DNA of 64,000 nt, taken from Talinum fruticosum. Its lineage: Eukaryota > Streptophyta > Magnoliopsida > Caryophyllales > Talinaceae. Where the stretch lies: contig JAITYX010000026.1 of assembly GCA_021018815.1 (NCBI GenBank), positions 4,712,001-4,776,000 of the forward strand, written 5' to 3'. Positions 43,510 through 56,269 of this stretch are shown here, one piece after another; positions within the stretch are counted from its first letter, which is position 1, and each line of letters starts with the position of its first letter. The position numbers and the translations under genes are program-made. Below the pieces are notes generated by a model that was given only the letters and a program-made list of their open reading frames with translations, had not been told where the DNA came from and made no database searches.

Positions 43510-46500
43510 CTATATCCTTGAGTTTTTATTTACCTAAAGCAACAACTTTTTCATAAGAAACAAAACAAACATAGAAGGATCATAAATGAGAAAGGAAATC
43601 AAAACTAACATTGGTCGCTAGTCTCAGCTCCCACTTCTCCCTTTCCATTGGACAGTTTAGTTGGTTTGATCCACATTGAGCAATGATATGTTACAAGAAA
43701 GCATTAAAGTCAGAAATATTGAAAAAGCAAGCTGCAGTTATTGGAAACATGCAAAAGTATGGATATCCATCAATAAATATTATACAATAATGTTCTTACT
43801 GAGTTGATATAATTTCATGGTTTATGCCCTTTTCCCCTTCTTTTAGACTAATCTTCAATATATATGCCCTCCTGATGATCAACCCTTACAAACACTTCAT
43901 CAAAATTGTCATCCTTATTTTCAATAGGCATTCCTAAGCAGAAAGGTGGGATCTCCTCAATAAACTCACACACATCTTCACCATCCCTACCAGCATTGTA
44001 CCTCTTCTCTTGAAGAATTGTAGACTACTTATCGTTGGCCGGGTCCTCAACATAGAACACTTGTTTTTTTAGGATGTTATAATGAATTGATCCCCTTTAT
44101 GCCCTCCTCTTGTAAGATCCACCATCGTGAATCCGATCTCATCAACTCAAACACAACCCATTTGCACCGAAAATCGGCTCACGGAAGTCAACGTAGTCTA
44201 GCTCCCATATATCTTCGATAAATCTGTAATACGACATTTTTGTGACAATGGGATGTTTGTCCGTGGAGCTCGAAACATGAAGTGCATGAGCCTCTAATGT
44301 GACTCTGCTATTTTTCACGGTACTCCTATTATCCTGGCTATTTGTATAGAAAGAGAATCCATTGATGTCATACCTACGGTATGAAATGACATCCAACCAG
44401 GGCCCTCTAGCCAAGCATACTAAAGTTTGCGAGATATCTTATCGTGATTCTTCTAATTGGCTATTGATGATTTTATCTCCGAACCGAGTTGAAAAATGTG
44501 CGATTATGCTTGGGCCGTACCCACGTCTCATTTCTTCCTCGATACTATCTCCTTCTAAGGGACCTGTGTTCATCAATGAATGGCTACACCTCATCACTAC
44601 TTTAAAGAAGATACGAGATGTGCTTGATCCTTTATATCCTGACTCATTTTCCGGATCATCGGCCCCAGTTTCTCCTGCCTAGTGATCTTCCCCACAAATC
44701 GATGTTTAGGAATACCAATAACATCCATTTGGGGGTAGTATTCACAACAGAACTCAACACACTCCTCAACTGTGTAAGCTTGAATAATCCACCCTTACTG
44801 TTCGGTACCGATTTTGAACATACCCTTTGAGAATTTTCATAAACCGTTCAAATGGGTACATCCATCGATAAACAATTAGGCCACAAAATCGCAATTCTCT
44901 CACCAAATGGACAACTAGGTGCATCATAATATCAAAAAAGAAGGTCGGAAATACATCTCAAGTTGGCACAATGTAACGATGATGTTGCACTCAAGATCAT
45001 CCAATTTTTCCAAATCAACGACTTTGCTACATATGGCATTGAAGAAGAAGCAAAGTCTTGTAATTGATTGTCTAACAAGTTTTGGTATCACGGCTTGGAT
45101 AGCAACCGATAGAATTTGCTGCATCAAAGCATGACAATTGTGCAACTTGAGACTAACTAATCTATAATCGGACATCAAAACGAGTCTACTCATGTTTGAA
45201 GACTACCCCTGTGACACTTTGAGTTTCTTTAAGGTCTCATACAAACGTTTTTTTCACTTCTACTCAATGTGTAGGAAGTCGGAGGCAAAAATGTTCTCTT
45301 CCCCTTTGGTTGGGGTGCTAATTCGTCACGTATTCCCATTTCTCACAAATCGAGTCTTGCTTTCTCTCCGTCCTAGGTCTTCCTCGATAGGTTCGAAAGA
45401 GTGCCAATAAGACTTTCGCATATGTTTTTCTCTATATGCATCACATCAAGGCTGTGTCTCACATACAACTCTTTTCAATACGGAAGATCAAAAATATTGA
45501 TCTCTTTTTCTACACACCGTTCTCGAATTGACGTTAGTATGGCTTGACGTACTCCACATAAAGATTAGTCACTTGTTCATAATTTGGTGTCCTAGGGTTT
45601 ACCATTGAAAGCCTTATTTTTCTTACAATATTGATGGAAATAAGGAAGAAAGTTTCGGTTTCCGAGATAGGTCGTCCTCTTTCCGTGCTTAAGCGATAGG
45701 AGCAAGTATGCTCGAGCAAATGGGCATGCCTTTTGGCCTTTGATGGTGTAACTGGATAAGTTTTCGTATATAGGGAAGCCATTAATTGTGGTGAAAATTA
45801 GGGCTAGTAATGTAAATTGCTCTTGATGGTAAGTATGAAAAACCGAAACACCTTCATCCCATAACAACTTTAAATCTTCAACAAAAGGCGCCAAGTACAC
45901 ACCTATATCATTTCCTGGATGTTTAGGTCCGTAAATCCGCATTGATAATATAATGTACTTTTGCTTAATACACAATGAGGATGGTAGATTGTAGATAACC
46001 AAAAGAACGGGCCAAGTGTTGTTCTTACTACTGAGGTCACCATGGGGGTTTATTCTGTCCATACGAAGATCGATACGTAGAATCTGTGCCTCCCTACCAA
46101 ATTTTAGGAACAATGAATCTATCTTCTTCCACTAAGGAGAATCCGAGGGGTGACATAGCTTGTCTCTAGAGATTCTTGAGTCGGCATGCCAAGTCAAGTT
46201 TTTGGCACCATTCGCACTTGAAAACAAGTGCTTAAACCTTGGTAACACTACTACGGAAACCACTTTTAATTACGGTTAAAATTGACCTTTAACGACGGCT
46301 AACAGGCGTCATGTATGTGGGCATTGTTGTATGTACCACCTTTCACTACGGTTCAAAAACCGTAGTCAAAGAGCACCTCCGACGACGGTTCACATGGGAA
46401 ACCGTAGTCATAGGACAATCGATAACGACGGTTCTTCAAAAGATCCGTCGTCATAGGTATACCTATGACTACAGCTTTTCATCCGAACCGTAGTTATAGG

Positions 46501-46535
46501 TACCATTATTTTTTAAAAAAAATTGTTCAATTATT

Positions 46536-46540
<5 letters not shown>

Positions 46541-46571
<31 letters not shown>
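46541..46571. repeat. (AG)n microsatellite
   Basis: An uninterrupted AG run inside the nested CACTA. Confidence 0.9.
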
Positions 46572-46572
<1 letters not shown>

Positions 46573-47898
46573 GCAACTTTTCTGTTTGAATTCCCGGGTA
46601 AAGGGAACGCCCATCAATAACTTAAAAATTATTCAAATTAAACAATTTTAGAGTCCAATCACACAACACAATGAACAAGCAAACAAACATATTAACAAAC
46701 AATTCTAGTGAATAACACATAATCAATTCGCTGTCACTAATCAATTTTAGCTTAAATTTGCTATCATAATTTGTTCTTGAAAATGGAAAGTAGAGAAAGA
46801 TGAAGAAAAAACCAAGAATCTTGCATTACATTTTAGAATTATAATTTCAAGTATCAAAATAAAAAAAATACAAAAAAGAAAAAACACCAAAGTTTGGGGA
46901 TTGAAGTGAGAGAGAGAGAGGAGTGATTCCTAGGTATCACCTTCTACTTGTTGAATTTGGAAGATGAATCAATAAGCATGAGTCAGGAGAGAACTCGAAG
47001 GAGGAGAAGGGAGGAGAGACGACGGTGGAGGGAAAGAAACAAACGGAAAATATTGGAATATTAGGAGACGAATTCTTCTTGGAAAAGGGGCGTCGTTCAG
47101 GAGGTGCTCCACCACTCGCCAAACACCGCTGTGTACTCCGCCATAATCTCCGCCACCATCGCCACCAGCATCATCCTTTCTTGTATTTTTCTTCCAACTC
47201 ATTTTCTCTCAACAACTAACTCAATTGGGCATCCAGCACCATTGAAAGTAGATAGCATTTTGAACCAAAAGTATGTACAAAAATCAGAGAAATTTATGAC
47301 AAATCAAAGTTTAAAGTACCTTGTAAGGCCAATTTTCACGATAGAAATGACAAACGACACATTCACTGGCCTTTACAATAGAGAAAAAGTCCTTCTCGAA
47401 GGGGATCTCGGAGTACTCGCCATGGCCCGGAGAGATCCAATAGCTGCACTCTGCCTCCATTTTCTTCATCTACCGAAGCCTCCTCTATCTCGGAGCTTTC
47501 GGATCATCCGAATCCAGCTGATCTAGGGCCGCGATTTCATCGTCTAGCAATTGTGGAGATCATCGACAGCGGAGCTCGAAGCAAGCCTCACAGATCTAGC
47601 CTCCCTCGAAGAGCGTAGTGCTGAGCCCCACTGTGGCCTTGCCATAGCCAGCCTTCCGGAGATCGCCATAGCCATAGGCACCACTAACAACGTCTTTGGG
47701 GTCTATGGCCACATAGATAGATGGCCTTTGTCGGGCTCCCACCCCGATAGAAAGGAGGAGGGCGGAGGACGGTTGTTATAGGTGGCAGAGGGTCATAATG
47801 GGCAGTGGAGATAAAGAGGAAAGGGACGATATCTGTTGGAGGAAGAGGGGAGAGAGACAGAGGAAAAGGACGAGAGAAATGAGGAGGAGGAGGAGGAG

Positions 47899-47970
<72 letters not shown>
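47899..47970. repeat. (GA)n microsatellite, long
   Basis: About 36 uninterrupted GA units preceded by (GGA)n at 47881-47900. The Ser-Leu and Arg-Glu open frames here are artefacts of the repeat. Confidence 0.95.
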
Positions 47971-47972
<2 letters not shown>

Positions 47973-49090
47973 ATAGATATAAAGTTAGGAGATAGCAATT
48001 GCTAGACGATGGAGACAAAGCAATCGATGGAGGAAGAGAGGCGGAAAGGAGTATGATGGTTCAAGAAGGAGGAGGAGAGAGAAAGGAAAGGAAAAGGCTA
48101 TTTAGGGTTTTTTAAGCATTTTAGACCACGATTTTTTTTATTAAACCATAGTTAAAAGTATAAGGGTTTTTGAAATTTTAGATGTATACATTTAATGACG
48201 GTTCAAATAAAGAACCGTCATCAAATGTACCCTATGATGATGGTTGTTTTAATGAACCGTTGTCATATGTTCACAACCTAACATATGACAACGATTTATT
48301 TAAACAAACATCATTATAGGCGGTAAACAACACCGCTTATTTACAAAAATGCCACGAGTCCAGTTTTCATGATGGTTTGTCCTTTTAACCGTTTTTAAAG
48401 ACCCTTCGTTAAAAGTGGTATCTGTAGTAGTGTAAGTACCATAACACCTTTGCGGGAGGTCCCTCAATACTCTCTCCATCATTGTTTTTCATTTTGTATC
48501 GAGGTACACCATATTCGGGACATTTGTGTCTATGTGCATGTTCTTTTCGGTACAATATGAAATCATTGGGGCATGTATGTATCTTCTTATACCCTATTCC
48601 TATAGGACACAACATCTTCTTTGCCTCATATGTATGGTTAGGAAGAACATTACCTTCCGGGAGTATATCTTTAAGCGCACTCAACAAGTCTATGAAACTT
48701 TTGTCAATCTAGCCATTAGTCTGTTTGAAGTTGAACAACCTCAACACAGTTGATAAACGAGTATATTTATCACACCTCGGGTATATAGGCTTCTCTAAAT
48801 CAATTAACAATCGCTAGAATACATGCGGTTGATTGACTAGTTCGCCTTCTACTTCATGAACCAGATCTTCAGCTCGATCTTCTAATTTCATACTATTTTC
48901 ATTTTCATCATACCCTTTCTCTTCTCCTACGTTATTATTCAAAGACTTCTCTTCCCCATACCTTACCCACAACTTATAAGATGTATCAAATCTATCCATG
49001 CTGAAATAGGTGACCTTTACAACCTTAGGGCTCAATCTTGAGGAATTAAAACACCATAAACTATGGACAAAATATTGACTCTTCTCCAAA

Positions 49091-49201
<111 letters not shown>

Positions 49202-49282
49202 GGGTTTACTTTTTGGTTGCAATTTTAACGTATTATACATTATTATAAACTAGACGTGCTTTTTTATATTTACAGAATGCGA

Positions 49283-49714
49283 GAGGATAATGAATCTAAA
49301 GAAAATGTCAAGGTCACCCTTGAATTTGCTTTAACGACTCAAGACATAACAAGAATTGGAGTTCTCATGACCCTTGTTGTCTTTAACAATGAGGTCAAGT
49401 TCACAAGGCAAAACATGGAGTCTATCTGCAGCGTGAGTCGGTCCATGAAGAAAGGGAAGAAGGGTCAAGGGTTTATTGGAGAAAAAAGAGATAAAATAGT
49501 TGTCTCATTGTTTATCACCTTTTTCTCCAATAAAAATAGTCCCTTTCTTTGTGGACTGACCCATGCTGCAGATAGACTCCATGTTTTGCCTTGTGAATCC
49601 GACTTTATTGTTAAATACAACAAGGTTCATGGGAACTCCAGTTCATGTTATGTCTTGGGATGTTAAAGCAAATTCAAGGGTGACCTCGACATTTTGTTCA
49701 TATTCATTGTCCTC
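49283..49714. repeat. Long hairpin 2 (about 205-213-nt arms, 15-nt loop)
   Basis: 49283-49495 and the complement of 49511-49714 align along nearly their full length. A 32-base block is identical (49401-49432 against 49565-49596). A few small indels near the loop account for the arm-length difference. A frame across the left arm contains VTLEFALTTQDI and RQNMESICS; the complement of the right arm gives VTLEFALTSQDI and the same RQNMESICS, so the arms look like an inverted duplication of a once-coding segment. Its source is not recognised. Confidence 0.92.
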
Positions 49715-50720
49715 TACATTATGTAAATTTCAAAACAATCATGTACGCTAGTTTACGATCATATATAATACAACAAATTTGCAACAAAAAGGAAAATTAG
49801 AAATTTCGATAATTGAAAAAATGAGTAAACCGCAATATCTGCTCATCAAAATAAACAAATTTGGAGAAAAATTTATCTTTAAGACAAGTTTTTGAGAATA
49901 GCCTTATATCCAAAAATCTTTTCAATTATGTACAATTTCTATCCATAAATTTTCTTCCATTTCATCCCTAAACCCTAAACCATAAATCTTTCCATTTTCC
50001 TAAACCCTAAACCATAAATTTTTGTATTTCCCAAACCATTAACCACAAATTTTTCTATTTCTCTAAACCTTAAACCTTATGCCATAACTCTTTCGATTTA
50101 CCTAAACCATAAACCATAAACCATAAACCCTAAACACTAAACCATATATCATTTCATTTCCTTAAATACTAAATCCTATACCTCTAAACCCATTTGTCAA
50201 AATCTCAAACATTTCAAGAATATCCAACTCACAAACTAAACAAATCTCAACATTCAACTGACCAATTTTGCAAATACCTTCAACATTTAACATTACCAAC
50301 ATTAAACATTCAACATTTCAAAAATCTCAAACATTACCCACATTCTCAACATTCAACTAAGTACCGCAAATAAATTCAACATTCAACAAACCAATTTTCC
50401 AAATAACTTAAAGAAAAAAATAAGAGAGGGAGCGAGAAGCATGCTGGAAGCGACGATGGTGTTGACGAGAGTGAGAAAAAGGCGAGAGGGAGCAGCAACC
50501 ACAACAACAGCGAGAGGTGAGAGCGAGAGCAGTGATGAGTGACAAAGCGACGATGGCGAGGAGAGCGACACTAGCAACAACAGCGAGGACATTTCGACCG
50601 TGGTGACCGCGATGAGAGCGAGCAGAGAGTAAGTGAGTTAAGAGCAACCGAAGAGAGAGAGTAATAGCGAGAGTAGATAGCAAATAGTGTACTAGTGGGC
50701 AACAATGTTCTTGTTTTAGG
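49715..50720. other. CACTA interior with telomere-like and GC-rich stretches
   Basis: 49975-50190 has many copies of AAACCCTAAACC-type words, degenerate telomere-like. 50200-50400 is a simple CAACATTCAAC-type repeat. 50440-50690 is GC-richer with GCGAGAG words. No gene is recognised; frames at 50383-50683 are compositional. Confidence 0.5.
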
Positions 50721-50967
50721 TTTCTTTGATAGACTTTTTACTACGCTTCAATGAAAGAACCGTAATAATAGAACACCTATTACTACGATTCTTTAATTGA
50801 ATTGTAGTGACGTATTGACCTATTACTATGATTCAATGAAAGAATCGTGTAATTAATGCAATAAAAGGCAGCTTATTTACAAAAATGCCACTGTGTCATT
50901 TTTTAGGACAATTTTTGTTGTTAACCATAGTAAAATGACCGTATTAAAAACTCATATCTATAGTAGT
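50720..50967. repeat. CACTA right subterminal repeats
   Basis: Copies of ATTACTACG, GAACCGTAATAATAG and related words in both orientations mirror those at 42690-42930. Confidence 0.8.
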
Positions 50968-50971
50968 GGAT

Positions 50972-52333
50972 TTTTCTGAAACTTCAGGGATGTAAGCAAA
51001 TCAAAGGAACTTACGGAAGATTATTGCAGATGTGATCTAGAGATGCAAGCAACAGATTCTCAATAGCATAGGCTTCTCACAGGGAAAATGACCAATTAAA
51101 TACTTGGATTCCCAATTACTATTGGCAGATTTAGCAAAGAAGAGTGCAGAATTTTAGTTGATAACGTCACAATAAAGATACAAACTTGGGCATCTAGGCA
51201 CATCTCCTACATGGGCAGAGTGACATTAGTAAATTCAGTGCTAATGAGGCTATACGGTTTTTAGGCATCGGTGTTCCTACTCCCTAAGAAGTAATAGACC
51301 AAATTTGTGCTAAATGAAGGAATTATCTATGGAGTGCAGACGAGAAATTCAAGAAAATAAGATATATAACATGTGAAGAGACTTGTAAACCCAAAACATA
51401 TAGAGGTGCAGGTTTAAAAACCCTGAGAGTGTGGAATGAGGCATATGTGGCCAAACTGGTGTATGCAGTGGCCACAAAAAGGACACATTATGGGCTAAAT
51501 GGGTGCATAAAAGATATATTAAATATAAGGACTGGTGGAGTTATCTTCCTATGGGGACTGGGGGCTGTATGCTACTATCGAAGAAAGATTCGTAATATCA
51601 AAGTACATTTCAAATAGGGGAGCTCAGCAAATCAAAGATGGCATTGGAACTCAGGGAAAAATGGAAAATATACATTCAATGAAGGTTACAAATGGAGAAT
51701 GAACCTTCATAACAAGGTAAAGTGGAGTAGAATAATTTGGTCAAGAATGAATCTCTCCAAACATTCTTTTATCTGCCGGTTGCTAATGTGTAAAAGATTA
51801 CCAGTTAGAACTAGATTAGACAAGTTCTACCCCTGTTGGATACAAGGTGCGAGACATGTAATGCTGAAGCAGAAACTATGGAGCATCCGTTTTTCGAGTA
51901 CCCTTTTGCTACCCACCTGAGAACAGCCCTGGCTGAATGGGTAGAGATGCCAAGTCAAGGAGAAAAACTATGGGACTAGATAGGAAAACTGCAGAAATTG
52001 AAGAGGGAAAACAGAAGAAGCAGCAACGGTGGGCTGGATTTACAAACATTAATTTACTTCATATGGACAGATAGGAATGAAAGTATATTCAAGAGCAGAC
52101 CCCCATGGCAGAAACTACACTTATTTCCATTAAAGAAAATATAAACCATAGGGCCCTTTTTGTTTCAATGAGATCGGGCAGTTTTGTGAAATGTATAGAA
52201 ATTGTGTATAAATACGAAGTGGCTGGATAGAGCTTACTATGAGCTACAAAGGCATAGAGTAAGGATATGTATGTACTAGAACAATTGAGTTGTTGGTAAT
52301 AAAGATCATCAACCTTCTTGTTAAAAAAAAAAA
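50972..52333 (+). pseudogene. LINE ORF2 3' fragment with poly(A) tail
   Basis: It begins in the late reverse transcriptase (GFPITIGRFSKEECRILVDN, then IQTWASRHISYMGRVTLVNS, 51110-51240) and continues through NYLWS and the zf-RVT region KVKWSRIIWSRMNLSKHSFI (51719-51780), where RLPVRTRLDKF follows. It ends in an A-run at 52323-52333. Stops interrupt the frame. It is a different copy from the LINE at 25655-33050 and 5'-truncated, either by incomplete reverse transcription or by the CACTA end at 50968. Confidence 0.85.
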
Positions 52334-53620
52334 TAATAATCTTCTACATTTTTGAAAATTATTTACGAATACTAAAGGCGAAAACCAAATTACATCTTAT
52401 GACAAAATATAAAAAAATTATATCTTATAATATAAAATAAAAAAAGTGATAAGATATTCATCATATGGTTAATAGATGAGTTCATGACCTGAGCTGACAT
52501 AATGAATACGGTGAGTAGTAAAATTTTTACCATGCCTGGCCGCGGGTTATCAAACAAAAATAGCCCAGACCTTGCCGATTTTAGCCTTAGAAAGTAAACA
52601 AGTTTTGTATAGGATTCGCTCATCGAAACTACCCCTTTTCCCTCCTCCCCCTAATATCTCGCTTCAAGTCTAAGTTTCCGTTTCGAGATGTTTACAAAAT
52701 TCGTCCAAATTGTTTAGAAGTAACAGTCAGAGCCACACGTGGTCGGTGATGGTGGAGATGCACGTGTAACCGAAAAAGAAATCATTAAATTAAATTAAAT
52801 TAAAATAAAATAAAAATAAAAATAAAAATAAAAGTTAATCATCACATCATCCACCATCATCTGGTATGCGCTTCCAAACTAAAAGTCCAAAACGGTTATT
52901 TTTTTACCCTCTTAGACTTATTTTCGAGGAGAGAGAGAGAGCAGTTTCTGCCAGATAAAAAGTTGAAAGAACGAAACTAATTCTACTGTATATGACTGTT
53001 ATATATGTGACAGTAGACCCACAGTAGGCTAGCTGTTGATTTTAGGAAGAGATAGGGTGAGTTTTGGTGAGAGTGAGGGTGAGAGTGTTTCTCGTTCTCC
53101 ATCCAGGAATATGATTAAAGTTGTCTTCAATTTCCTCGTGACCACCTACGGTCAAAACTAACGTACGTAGCCTGTTCTGTAACCACTTCCCATTCCCGTA
53201 GATAAAGATGCCCAATATGTATTTTCGTGCGTATTGCGTGGATAGATTTCTCGGATGTGCTCACTTGGTTTGTATAAGACTGTTTAATTCAAAAATTGTA
53301 AAAAATTTGCGGAAAATATCTAAATTTTGAAAGGTAGCTAGACCAAATTATGGCGTGAAATACAAAATATATATGCTTGAAGATTACATAGTATAAATTG
53401 AATGAAAGAATTGGAGGATATACAAATAGCTTAAAACAAACGACTTTTTTCCCTCATATTTATTAACATTTTTACGTTACCCATGTTTTTTAATTATAAC
53501 ATGGAATAAAACTTAGCATAAAAAAAACACAATCATGAAGTGATTATATAAAGTGATGATACGTAGATTTAATTAGAAGAACATTGTCGACGTTTTCTAA
53601 AATAAAGTATAAATCATTAT
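52334..53620. other. Intergenic region
   Basis: 52780-52835 is an (AAAAT)n/(TTAAA)n-like simple tract. CACGTG-core words occur at 52734-52742 (CCACACGTGG) and 52760-52765. 52640-53260 has more mixed composition and could be old single-copy DNA, but no coding sequence is recognisable. Confidence 0.4.
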
Positions 53621-53879
53621 TGCAAATTTTGGAGTTAGGGAGTAATATTCGATGATGATCACCCCCAGGACCATTGACCTTGTATTTATACAGTAAGTGG
53701 TAGTCTTACAATGAACAAAGGTATCTCGGGTACAAGAGTTCAAGGCCAACTACTATGCTATCTCATAGTTCTACTTAAACACAAAGTCCATGCTTATCAT
53801 AAAGACTAAATATAATTGGATAAGGTATGGTTATTGAAATTGAGTCCTAATCAAACACAGAGTAAGAAAATCTATCCTA
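53621..53879 (-). repeat. 3' LTR of the copia element
   Basis: It aligns end to end with 58479-58735 with scattered substitutions and a small deletion. A TATA-like TGTATTTATACA occurs in the middle (53688-53699) and in the partner. Confidence 0.9.
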
Positions 53880-53894
53880 ATACTCCCCCTCAAG

Positions 53895-55530
53895 TTGGCG
53901 TATGGGGGTTAAAAACGTCCAACTTGCCAATAAGATGGTGAAACTATTGTTATCCTAGCACCTTTGTAAAAACATCAGCTTTTTGTTGTTTGGTAGGGAC
54001 ATAGTGAATCACTACTTCCCCAGATACAATTCGTTCATGAACAAAATGACAGTCTAACTTGACGTGCTTTGTACGATCATGAAACACTGGATTAGCGAGC
54101 AATGTGTACAGTTGCCGATTGTCATAATATAATTATGCGATTGGAACGAGTAATTAAAGATATCGAATTCGAAGTCGTATTGCTTCACTTGTAGCAGATG
54201 GCCATAGCTCGATATTCGGCTTCGGTTGAGGAGCGGGACACAGTGGGATGCTTCTTAGTCCTCCAGGAAATAGTTATGTGGCCAAACGTCGAGTCATTGG
54301 GCAGCTAGTCCACTCGGAGTCATTGTATACATGCGGTTCGAGATCATTCGAGGATGGAAAAAGTCAGCCCTGTCCCGGTGAAGATTTGAGATACCGTAGG
54401 AGCCGCTGTGCTGCCTCCCAATGGGCTTTTCTTAGATTGTACATAAACCGACTCAATATGTGGACAACATAGGTAATATGCGGTTGGGTGATAGTGAGAT
54501 AAATTAAATGTCCAATGAGTCCGACCTGGATCGGTAATATGGTCACCCGAGTCCGAGGATAACTTGTGGTGTTGTTCCATAGGAAACTTATTAGGTTTCA
54601 AACCCAACATGCTAGTCTCCGTAAGTATGTTGCTTTATTTTCTCTCGGCATAGAAAAATCTCATCGAAGCACAAGCGGCCTCGATACCGAGAAAGTATTT
54701 CAAAGGCCCTAGGTCTTTCAACTTAAAGTACTTGTGGAGATAACTTTTGAATGCTTCACAACAAGTAATGTCATTACATGTGAGAACTAAATCGTCAACA
54801 TATATTAGTAAAGTCATGAATTTATTATCATGATGATAAGTGAATAATGAGTGATCCAAAGGACATTGCTGAAAGCCGTAGTCATGAAGGGCGTGAGCAA
54901 GCTTGAAGAACCACTCGTCAAGGGGCTTGACGAAGATCGTATAAGGATTTCTTTAGCTTGCACACTAGAATTGAGTGTCAAGTGTGGAATCGCAATGGTG
55001 GTCTCATATAGATCTCCTCTTCAAGGTCACCATGGAGAAAGGCATTGTGAACGTCCATTTGATGGAGAGACCATCCCTAGCCGCGGCTAGAGTAAGGAGT
55101 GTCCGAACAGTGACCATTTTGGCTATTGGGGCAAATGTCTCATTTAAATCCTCCCCATCCACTTGATGATTTCCAAGGATCACTAGGCGGGCTTTATAGC
55201 TCTCAATAAAACCGTCGACGTTGTACTTAATTTTGTAGACCCACTTACATCCAAGAGCTTTATTTCCTTGCGGCAAAGTCATTTAATCCCCATGTATTTT
55301 GATCTTCAAGGGCCTCAATTTCTGTCCTTATAGTTGCATGCCATTGAGGATGTCTAATAGCATGAGAAAAAGGGTGAGGTTCATCCTTGAAGGTAATGGC
55401 GGCTAAATATGCACGGTGAGAAGCAAAGAATTTTTCATAGGAAATATAATGAGATAGAGGGTGAATGGTACTGAAGGCGCAACTGAAGGAGGTGATTTGG
55501 TGGGATAGGGTGTAGCTATTGCGTGGCATT
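53895..55530 (-). pseudogene. Copia reverse transcriptase and RNase H, frameshifted
   Basis: Reverse transcriptase starts around PLSHYISYEKF (55450) and includes ALGCKWVYKIKYNVDG, ETFAPIAKMVTVRTLL, then PLDHSLFTYHHDNKFMTLLI and the intact catalytic box YVDDLVLT (54785-54808), followed by FKLKDLGPLKYFLGIE. RNase H follows: LIYLTITQPHITYVVHILS, a broken middle, and RTKHVKLDCHFVHERI near 54030-54085. Frames shift around 55270, 55010, 54640 and 54370. Confidence 0.85.
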
Positions 55531-56269
55531 TGTAGTCATGTAGATACACCGGGGTCATCATTCTCATTGTGGTCGTGAAGATTTTGGACTAGGCATGAGA
55601 ATCAAAGATTGGTGCTCGATGGGCTATTGGGCGCCGATGGAGCATCCGGAAGGTTGGGGTGAATTGGTGATGGGTGATGTGGATGGGCTGGTGGTCTCCA
55701 TATTGAGGAAGGTAGCTGGTGGGCCTATGTGGGATGGAGTGAGTGTAGTGGGTTCTAGAGTGGTAGTAGAAGCTGTGGGTAGAAGGTGCTGAAGTGGGCT
55801 CCGAAGTAGGTTGATTTTCAGGTTGTGGTGCTTGGGCTATGGGGAGGATTAGCAAGAGGCCCAACCGTGGATAGCTGGTGACGGGAACTAGGCGCTGGGT
55901 TGGAGGGTGTGCTTGTAGACGACCTAACAAGCGGTTCCGGATCACGAAGGGAGTTGCATTGGGCTGAGATAACAATAAGCTTTCTGAAGGGTTAGGTTGG
56001 GTTTTGGGTAGGAAAAATTAGATTCGTAGAAAATAACATCCTGTGGGACAAACATACACCTGCCACCCCTTTTCTCCTTGAGCATAACTTAGGAATATAC
56101 ACTTGGTAACCCGTGGATCAAACTTATCTCGAATTCGGTCATGATTGTGAGCATATAGATAGACATCCAAAAACTCTTAGGTGCTCATATTAAGGTTTCG
56201 TTCCAAACGGAACCTCGTAAAGACTTTTAAGTTTATGAAACTTTATGGGAGTGTGGTTTATTAGGTAGG

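Larger units (their letters stand above)
46246..48432. mobile_element. Nested non-autonomous CACTA, 2187 bp
   Basis: The left end reads CACTACTACGGAAACCACTT and the complement of the right end CACTACTACAGATACCACTT. TAA flanks both sides (46243-46245 and 48433-48435), the required 3-bp duplication. Subterminal AACCGTAGT/GACGGTT words occur at 46260-46500 and 48190-48420. No transposase lies inside; the frame at 47104-47526 and (GA)n frames at 47684-48018 are not recognisable genes. Insertion is exactly within the Transposase_21 region of the surrounding CACTA. Confidence 0.92.
43860..49089 (-). pseudogene. CACTA transposase (TNPD/tnp2), split by a nested element
   Basis: The N-terminal portion (49089-48814) includes FDTSYKLWVRYGEE. 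Transposase_21 begins at 48687 with LKDILPEGNVLPNHTYEAKK and IHTCPNDFILYRKE, up to GPPAKVLWYL, where the nested CACTA intervenes. It resumes at 46240 with PRFKHLFSSANGAKNLTWHA and continues NPHGDLSSKNNTWPVLLVIY, GPKHPGNDIGVYLAPFVEDL and KACPFARAYLLL (45592-46113). DUF4216 ends the protein: VISYRRYDINGFSFYTNSQD and SYYRFIEDIWELDYVDF (44142-44400), then a tail to about 43860 with VFYVEDPAN. Stops and frameshifts occur throughout, especially 44420-45590. Confidence 0.88.

Noticed and set aside
47684..48018. Ser-Leu and Arg-Glu rich open frames
   Set aside because: They are translations of the (GA)n and (GGA)n microsatellite inside the nested CACTA.
52734..52765. CACGTG words as a promoter of a host gene
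   Set aside because: No coding sequence follows on either strand, and such hexamers are common by chance.
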